From Heterobilharzia americana (Eukaryota; Platyhelminthes; Trematoda; Strigeidida; Schistosomatidae): a DNA stretch of 64,000 nucleotides. Location: positions 21,568,515-21,632,514 of the forward strand of contig OX104131.1 in the NCBI GenBank assembly GCA_944470555.2, read 5' to 3'. This document shows positions 53,501 to 62,500 of this stretch, piece after piece. The position numbers were made by a program, and so were the translations under genes. The notes under the pieces were generated by a model. It was not told the DNA's origin. It was given only the letters and a program-made list of their open reading frames with translations, and searched no databases. The first letter of the stretch is position 1; each line of letters begins with the position of its first letter.

Positions 53501-56500
53501 ATACAATTTCTCAGTTGTTTACACTGGGTGTTACGAAACTATGACAGACTAACTTTCTCAAAAGTGTGCAGTATGATGAAAATATGAGAAATGATTCGAA
53601 TGTAACCGTCTACTTATTTCGTTTCGAATTCGAACGCAACTTTCAGCAGTGAATGACACAAATTATTCATGTAGTGTTTAAATAAATTAGGTCTTTATTT
53701 ACTTTATAAGAAACATATAAGGGACTAAATGTTGATGTGTTGACTATTCAGTGACAAAAAAGCAACAGAAGTGACCACTGCAACATGATTCAGGCATAGA
53801 TACAGGGTTTTCTTATACCACGACCACGGTTCTCCCTATTATTTTAACGATAAGAACTGAAAAAAGGACCAAAAATGTACTGGAAAATGTCATAAACCAT
53901 AAAATATACTTTTCTTCAACTACCTTTATTTCACTCCCGACATGAGATAGATTGTCACAAGGAAATACATGAAATCGATTGCCTCTCAAATTAAGATGTT
54001 TTAGTTTAAGGAACTGATGAAATATAGTTTTGTCAGAATTCCAATCATGTACCAAATAAGATGCAAAACTGAAAAAGAAAATATGAACAGAAGGGATACA
54101 AAGTTGAGCAGTAAACACTTGATTAACTATAGCTGTTTTGCATTGCAGAAATTATCTGAGATTGCAAAATGAAGTTACCGAAATTGAGAAATTATCAAAG
54201 CATAACATTATTACCTGTGCGTATGAATCCCGTAATTTCGTTAAATTCGACTGTGTACTTTAAAGGAATTAAGTAGTGAAAACAATGACAGAAAATAAAT
54301 AGCAATGTTTTATCTTGATAAATATCACAAACAAGGTGAAGTCCTATCTTTACAAAATCAGAAAACATAACAACACACTCGTCACAGAACTTTGTCACTA
54401 GTAATGGAATAAGTGAGAAGGCACGCAAACTCGGAGTTTTCGATAAAAATAAAAGGACAACTACTAACCCAGTGATAAACATACAGGCTATAGTTGTTAC
54501 GAATGTCCTGAAAGAAGTTCAGAGCCGAGTCAGGTTGAGTCATTATATTAAAACTCACATATATATTGCTAATTCAATTGGCTAAAACCATTCGAAATTT
54601 AGTGTCATGAGTTCTAATTCTTCGCTTTATTCTCTAGGTTATTCAAATGTAACTGTAATAATGTGTATAATTCCTAGTCTAAACAAATTCGAATGTAAAT
54701 AAACAGAATGAAAAAGCACATGTCAATCAAAAATCCATATTGTTCGTATTAGAAAGTGAAAATAAATAGTCATAGATTCTTCGGATAGCAGCCAGTCGAT
54801 AAGTGAGAAGGAAAGACATTAAGAACGGACTACTAAATAACTTGAGTAGTTATAAACCACTCAAGCTCATCTGGAGATTTTGCCAGCCAGATAAAAGTGA
54901 TCTAAATACTGCACGGCATTTTCGCTCGTTTACGGCCGAGTTCATCAGCGGTGTACAAAAACAAATTCAGATAAAATAGAGTCGAATTATTCAGACCACT
55001 TGAATCTTGTATTAACCGGTGTACCTTAAGTAGGATAATCAACTGCGCGGTACATGTGAGCATTCCTCACATCTCAGTAGTTTTTCAACCGCCCAAATAT
55101 TATGCAGGTCAGTAGGTTTTCCGATGGAAACCACTCCGCAGCCAAGATTACAGTGCGATCTCTGACATCAAAGTGTCATGAACTTAAGCTATGAGCGAAC
55201 ATTTTGAACAGAAACGTACACACCATAACTCATTAGGGCAAAGACTAAAAATTTTAAAGCAGATTGTTTACAAATAAAATGCATACGTTGTTTAATACAA
55301 GTGAACTGAGAACATTTTTGCAGCTTTTTCAATTTCCATTCTTAGTTTGGTTTGGATGTTAGCAGGTTAGAAAATAGATATACGCACTGAAAACACTTTT
55401 TTTCACACTAAATGATGTCAAAATTAACAGACTTTTGTGAATGATACGGTTCATTTAGATAACGACATATTTTTTTTACTTGTTTAGATTACAACCACTT
55501 TTGAGAAAAGCCAATAATTCATACATTACTTTCAGTGCTAGAGTGGCTCGTTATTGCCTAAGTAGAATGACATGACTGAAAGTTGCCATGAGATATCAGT
55601 AGGTCTCCATTAGCAAACTTTTACGAGGTGATTAAACTACGAAAATGAGAGTAATACCTTTAGTCTTATGAATCATTATCGATTATTTTATGTATCTGCA
55701 AATGGATACATACTATTAGAACTTTAGGTGGCTAGAGGCCATCAGCACGACGCCATAGACCTAAATTTTAAGCTTCTTAGCATTCTTCAGAATAGATTTC
55801 CTGAACGTTTCGACGACTGATACCTTCATCCTCAGAGATCAGAATTTGTTACATCCAGTGATCAATCAACGTATTCAGTTAAGTCTTATCGAGGGGCGAT
55901 CACGACCAATACAGCTCATAAGTAATGCTTTCTATTGCAGCACTAGAAGGTGCACATTCAAATCTCTGAGGTGGTATTAGTTCTCTCAAGGCTTCAAAAC
56001 GCATCGTTGACGAAAAACTAAATATATGAAACCCAAGTCCTGCTGATTACCTGCAACTAGACACAACCACACTGCAAATTTGATTGATACAACTCAGTCA
56101 CCAACATAACTTCTTTCATTTCCAGTGACTAATGAATGTATGTTGCTAGCATACTATATATTTAACTGAATGTAAACCAATAAAACCTCTCCAAGAATTC
56201 ATACCATTTTTAAAAACTTGAAAATGTTCATTACAGCAGTGATTAAAATTAAGTTTCCAATACCAACACATAAAGTCATGGGGTAATGATCACAAGATGA
56301 AGTTATATTGATTGTGAACTAGCACTGCTATTATAAAAGTTTGACAATGTCTTAAAAGTACTAATATATAAGCAACAATGACTGTTAAAACATTTAGGTG
56401 TAATACTAACGACAATAATAAAATTATGTTCTTGGAAATAAATCTATTAGTAAAGAATAAATAAAGGAGGTATAACGTCTAATAAGTTGTAGCTTTTAGT

Positions 56501-59500
56501 ATACAAAACCTATAACGTCAAACAGTGTTGCACTGAGGAAATCTCACCAAACTCATCAATAATCATTCTTTATTTGTAAACTATGATCAAATTGCTAGTT
56601 AATCTGAGACATGTTTGCTACTGTATTGTTTTAAGCACATTATGCAATAGTTTTGTTTCGTCTTATTAAGGCTATTCCTGGTGAACTCCACTTTACGAAC
56701 AACTATAACTTTCATAAAACTTGTTCTTTCTCTGCATCAGAGTTTCTTAGCTATACACCAATGACTAACGGTGTTATTCACATTTTTTCTCCTTATGTCG
56801 GAGTGTCTTACGTGATCTCTTTTACTTGTAATGTTATGCATGTTTTTAGACAATGAAACATATATATTGATAAATCTAAAATAACGACTACTAAACCTCA
56901 GTTGAAGTAAAATGCAAAAGCGAAAAACTTTAGAACAATATATTGACGTTTGTTTTCTAAGCGGTACTTTAAATTATGATCATAACCATAATAAGAATAA
57001 TAACATTCAACTGTAGTTACTTTCTTGAGAAAAAATCCCTGACTCAATTACAAAAAAGCAACAAGAACCTAGTGGTCTGAAAATAATGTACAGTCAAAAT
57101 TAGGAACTCATTCCTCAAATGAGAAAACTAGGTCGAATAACCAAGAAGCACTAATATACAAATCCATTGGAAAGATAAAGAAAGCCGATCAGAATAAAGA
57201 TCATAAGTACAAGAAGAGGTATAGAGACAAAAGAAGTGACTCCTTACACAACTCCAGCAACCGCTAAAATAGCCAACCAGGTTTATCTATTTCGGCTAAA
57301 AAAGGTAGTTTTTTTCCATAAAATGGAGAAACCGAATAGGTTATTTCCGTAGTTTCCAAAGTGGTCTTAAGTCACTTAGGTAGGAGTAAGTATGACTCAT
57401 AAACATACAGAGAGATTTCAATCGAACAGGATCAGGTAATTGGGTAATAAGATTATATTATAAGATATATATAGCTGCGCTTTAACAAAAAAACCTGTTT
57501 TCACCCTTGATGGTAGCCTGGTTCTTCGGTACTTTAAAAAGGCGGTAAAGTAACAAAAGGGTACAAAAACAACGTCAAAATACACTGGTTTAAATACATT
57601 TACAATGGCCTTTACTATTTCTAGGTCGTTTTGGAATACTATTTCCCGTTAATTTTTGCTTATTCAAACTATCTGGTACGAGAACATTGGTTCATGTGCT
57701 TCCTCTAGAAACTTGGAAGCAACACGATTGGTTATCAAAGACTTCAGAGAATGAGGGTTTTTTATGAAGATCTTGGTAATCTTATTGTCCACTATGACAA
57801 CAATATGTATGTAAAGTGATTTAACTGAGATGTTATACCAAGGTGGATGAGCTCATTAAGTTTTCATCCCTTTAGATTCATTACTTCTTTGAAACGTATA
57901 AGGACGAGAAAAAGCGTTTTGCAGAATCAGAAGCAAATGAACAAACAAGTCATTATTTGGTCTGAGAAAATGTCAACTGTTGGACTCTGCATTCACACAC
58001 AGGGAATTATGAAAGGCTTTAGGAGAAAATTAACCAGGATTTAGATGAAGATCGATCGTCTCCAACTAACCATTCGACTTATTTACCCAAATAAAGAGAC
58101 CTAACTGCTCAAGAAAAGTCAATTCCACTTTGATCATAACCTACTTTACTTACACGAAAGAAAAAAATGTGACTAAAGTTCCATTCTAATATATACTGAC
58201 AAGATGGGGGTAAAAAAGGACATACCATTGATCAGTACATACTACAAAATATGACGTCGTCATCCAGTCTAGATGACTTCAGTCGATACTAAAACCCTGC
58301 TGTTTTCTTAAATGCCCAATAGGTGCCTCTACACTATGCAACAGTAGTCACTATATTTTCCATCTGAAGACCTACTGACAACTATCCAACGTTTCTGTCA
58401 ATTATGCACAGTATTAAAGCACTGATTCGTTTTGCCTAGGAGTCATTTGTCTCAACAAATTAGTGGATAAGTATCATAAGACATTTCAAATATCAAACAT
58501 CATCAGTGAGCATACCTGGTCAGTTTGAGTTCATCTGCTTCCACCCTCCCCTGCACATAGATTTAATGGATGAGTTTTAAAACACTAATAAGTTCCGTAA
58601 TGCTGCTGAATTTCACTGACTTTGACAAGTTTTAGTATACGCATGAACTTACTTGAAATAAGGATGATTACCGATGTCATACTTCGTCAACTATTGGATC
58701 AGCACCTATTTGATATTATTGGATAATAATTTTAAACTCGTCATCAAAACGAAGATAGTATTGCGCTGCAAGTTTCTAGGGACATCTCAGATGCAGATTC
58801 GTGTATGCCGGAAGAAGCCTGTAATTGAATTCTTAAAAGCATCTGAAGGAAAATTAATCTACTACTGATTCTTTTAAAGGATACCGAACAAAATGGCTTA
58901 ACAAGATGCAATTCACCTATTATAAGCTTGTCAAATCTGAATTCTGAGAATATGACTTTAGCACCTTTGTGGTCATGATAGTAATCCTACTGTTTTATTG
59001 TGATTACTTAGTAGCATGATGTGTTACCGATGGTTTATGACAGGTGGGTATGATACTATCTCGTATGACATTTTAAACTACTAAAAAAAGGGGTTTAGAA
59101 TAATGAAACTGTGTAACAAGGATATACTGGAGAAGATCTAGATTATATTTTGAAGTACGTTACCTGTTGCTTTACTTATTTTATACTTCAAAGAAATAAT
59201 TTCACCAAAAAGCGAAGTTTACACAGAACATAGTGAATTATTCAATCTGAAACTTAAACATGCACTCTACATCTAAAACTCGATTTGTAGTATTAAATTT
59301 TGAAAAAGAAAACTTGGTCATAGGCTTGTAATTACTCTACTAGGTTTGATGTAAACGTTTCGTTAACACCGAGACAAAATGCACTCAGCAATAATCATAC
59401 ACTTTTGTGCAGTCGGTAATTAACCATACCTCTTGTGTGGTAGCTAACAATACCACTATCTGACTAAACCTCAGTCGAATTCGTAACCCATCATTTGAAA

Positions 59501-62500
59501 GTCAAGAACTTAAATCAGTGAATCACAGCTCCAGCAATAGTTGTCAACCAGTAATTATCAATCCATTATACCAACCTAGATATCTGATTATTGAGTTAGA
59601 CTGTATCAAATTGATGAGTTCAAGAACAATTTCAAATTGACTTCATCTATCTATCAAAAGTATCATTAGGAAAAAGCCAGGGAAAAAATAAGTAAAAGCA
59701 ATACATGAAGTACATGTCTGTCAAAACTTACTTGTGTATATTGTTGTCACAAAATAATTTATTCGCCGACAATGAAATCCGAGTTACAGAACGACAGGAA
59801 AGTGAAGAAACAGAATCATTCAGTCTATAGCAGTTATGCCGATTATTGTCATTATCATTGTTATTGGCGTTCATTTTCATCAATCTGTCCTCTGTTCTCA
59901 TACGATTATAGCTTAAGTCAATATGAATTATATTTTTAGGGCATAAAAAAAGGTCGTAAAAATGCTCAATATAATTATAGCTAGCGTCTAGATATACAAG
60001 ATTTGGACAGATTTGACCAAGAGATAATACTTGTTGTTTGAATGAATGTGTACTAGTTGGATATCGTTTTACAGAGACACGACTTGAAGGATTAGATGAG
60101 GTTAAATGTAACGACTTTAGACAATTATGGTGTAACCAAAGATGAGTAAGATGACTTGTTTGCTGTCCTATAATTAAAAGAATATTAAAAATTTTCATAT
60201 ATATAAATGTTGAGTAGAAATGAAATATTGTTTAATGAATAAAACTAATTCACTGATAAATAACTAAATGAAAAAGCACCTGTTCAACTAACAATAATGT
60301 CAGGTAGTTGGCTACAACGTAGAGGAAGATTAATCCATGATTACACGTTATAATTGCAATTTCCATGATAGTCTGCTCAAAACTTAGGATACCAAACATC
60401 TTTCACTGAGTAAATTACATCAAATATTGCCCCCTTTTGATTTTTTTAAATCCATCAACTACGTTTTCAAATCGTATTATGCACTCTCGTGTGTAATGTT
60501 TTAACATGTTTTTAGCCTGTTTTTTTGCAAGTTACCGAAAGCACTAACTTAGCGGTGAATAGCAATGGGTTCCTAAACACATAAAAATACATTATGTAAC
60601 TTTTACCAGAATACCTAGATCGATAAAATGATTGGTCACTGGAGGGCAAGCAATTTCATATTGTCTAGTCCTGAGTGCTGACCGAATTCAATCGAACACT
60701 TTGCGGTTTTTCTTCAGTAACCAATCAATGTATATAATACAATTTTACAAGAGATCAATCGCATTCCAAACAGCATAGTGGTAAATTCGCTGACTGCAAC
60801 ATTGTATGACAAAAATTTGAATCCCGTAGGGCACATCAGTTCCTCCGCAGACTAGGGGGATACTTGACAACAGCTGATTGTTACGTAATATTGCTTATAA
60901 TACTGGTATGTGAAAAGGGATTGTTTTACTTTCAAGGTGAATTCAACAAGTTGTCTTGTTACTATGAGATTTTTATTACGTCAAATACTGTTGAATCGTT
61001 CTATTATGCAGACTGAGGCTTAAACTGATCTAATCTTCAGTGATATACATCATATCGGTTGATCTTAGGTCGAAACGAAGTGTTGAGTGATATTACGCAG
61101 TTGATTAGAGAGAATCACCAGTGAAAGATAAGAACGTATACCGGAAGCTACAATTATAAGTTCGGTAGGCACCTCAAAACCTCACATACGTAAAATTTGC
61201 CCACTATGAGCTGTAAAAAGGGAAATAAGCAACTCATATTCATTAGAACAAACATCACTGCTGTAGTGTGGGTAAATATTATTATTTACAAGTGTTAACT
61301 GCTGGCTACTGAATAACAGGTTAGGTGTTAAGTAAGTCATACAAGAATGAAAACAGTGTTGGATAGGCTATGCGTTTATATTTCTTCGATTATTATTATT
61401 TATTATTAGTCCCTTGGGTTCCTAGTGGAACATAGGGCTTCAGTAGCACGCCTCCAGTGAACTCTGTTCTCTGAGATCTTTTGAACCTGGTTCCACGACA
61501 GCCCACAGCCTCTCATTTCCTCCTCGCATGACCTCCTCCATGTCACCCTCGGACGTCCAACTCGTCGCTTCCCATGGGGATTCCACTCGAGGGCCTGACG
61601 CGTGATGTCCTCCGTCGGCCTTCTCAGTGCATGGCCAATCCATCTCCACTTCTTCCTGCATATTTGTTGCGTGATAGGTTCTTGTTGGTTCGTTCCAGAG
61701 TTCCTTGTTGCTTATTTTTTCTGGCCATCTGATCTTCAGCAGCGAGCGTAAGCAGTTGTTGATGAATGTCTGTAGTTTATTGGAAATGCCTTTCGTGACG
61801 CGCCAAGTCTCTGAGCCATACAAGAGCACTGACTTGACGTTGGTGTTGAAAATCCGTATCTTGTTCCACATGCTGAGTGCAGAAGATCTCCACACTGGTT
61901 TCAGGCTAATGAACGCCTGTCTTGCTTTTCCGATTCTCACTTTGACGTCCTCGTCCGTCCCGCCTGTAGTTGAAACAGTGCTTCCTAGATAAGTGAAGGA
62001 GGTTACTTCCTTTAAGTTTCTCCCGTTGACGGTGATTGCAGTTTGTTGTTGTTGTTGATGGTGGTGGTGCGGTATCTTCATCACTTCTGTCTTCTCTATA
62101 TTCACCTGAAGTCCCGTCTTCGCTGCCTCTTCTGTCAACTTGTTAGTTTTTGCCTGCAGATCTTCAAGTTTGTGTGACATTAGGCATAAGTCATCGGCGA
62201 AATCCAAGTCTTCTAGGTTCTTTTCCGTCGTCCAGTGTATCCCCTCTTCTCGCTGCCTACTGTTTGCTGCATGATCCAGTCCACCACAATAAGGAATATC
62301 ATGGGGGATAGTAGGCAACCTTGTTTCACTCCTGTCTTCACTTCGATGTTAAATGTTAAATCCAATGAAGCTACCTATTTAGTCCGTCACTACTACCCAC
62401 CAAATAGTGCATTCCAACTAACACTTTGTAATTCCTCGTGACTCACTAGTACTTTACCTCTACTTCTTCCTTTGTATTTATGGTTCATTTTGTGGTTGAT

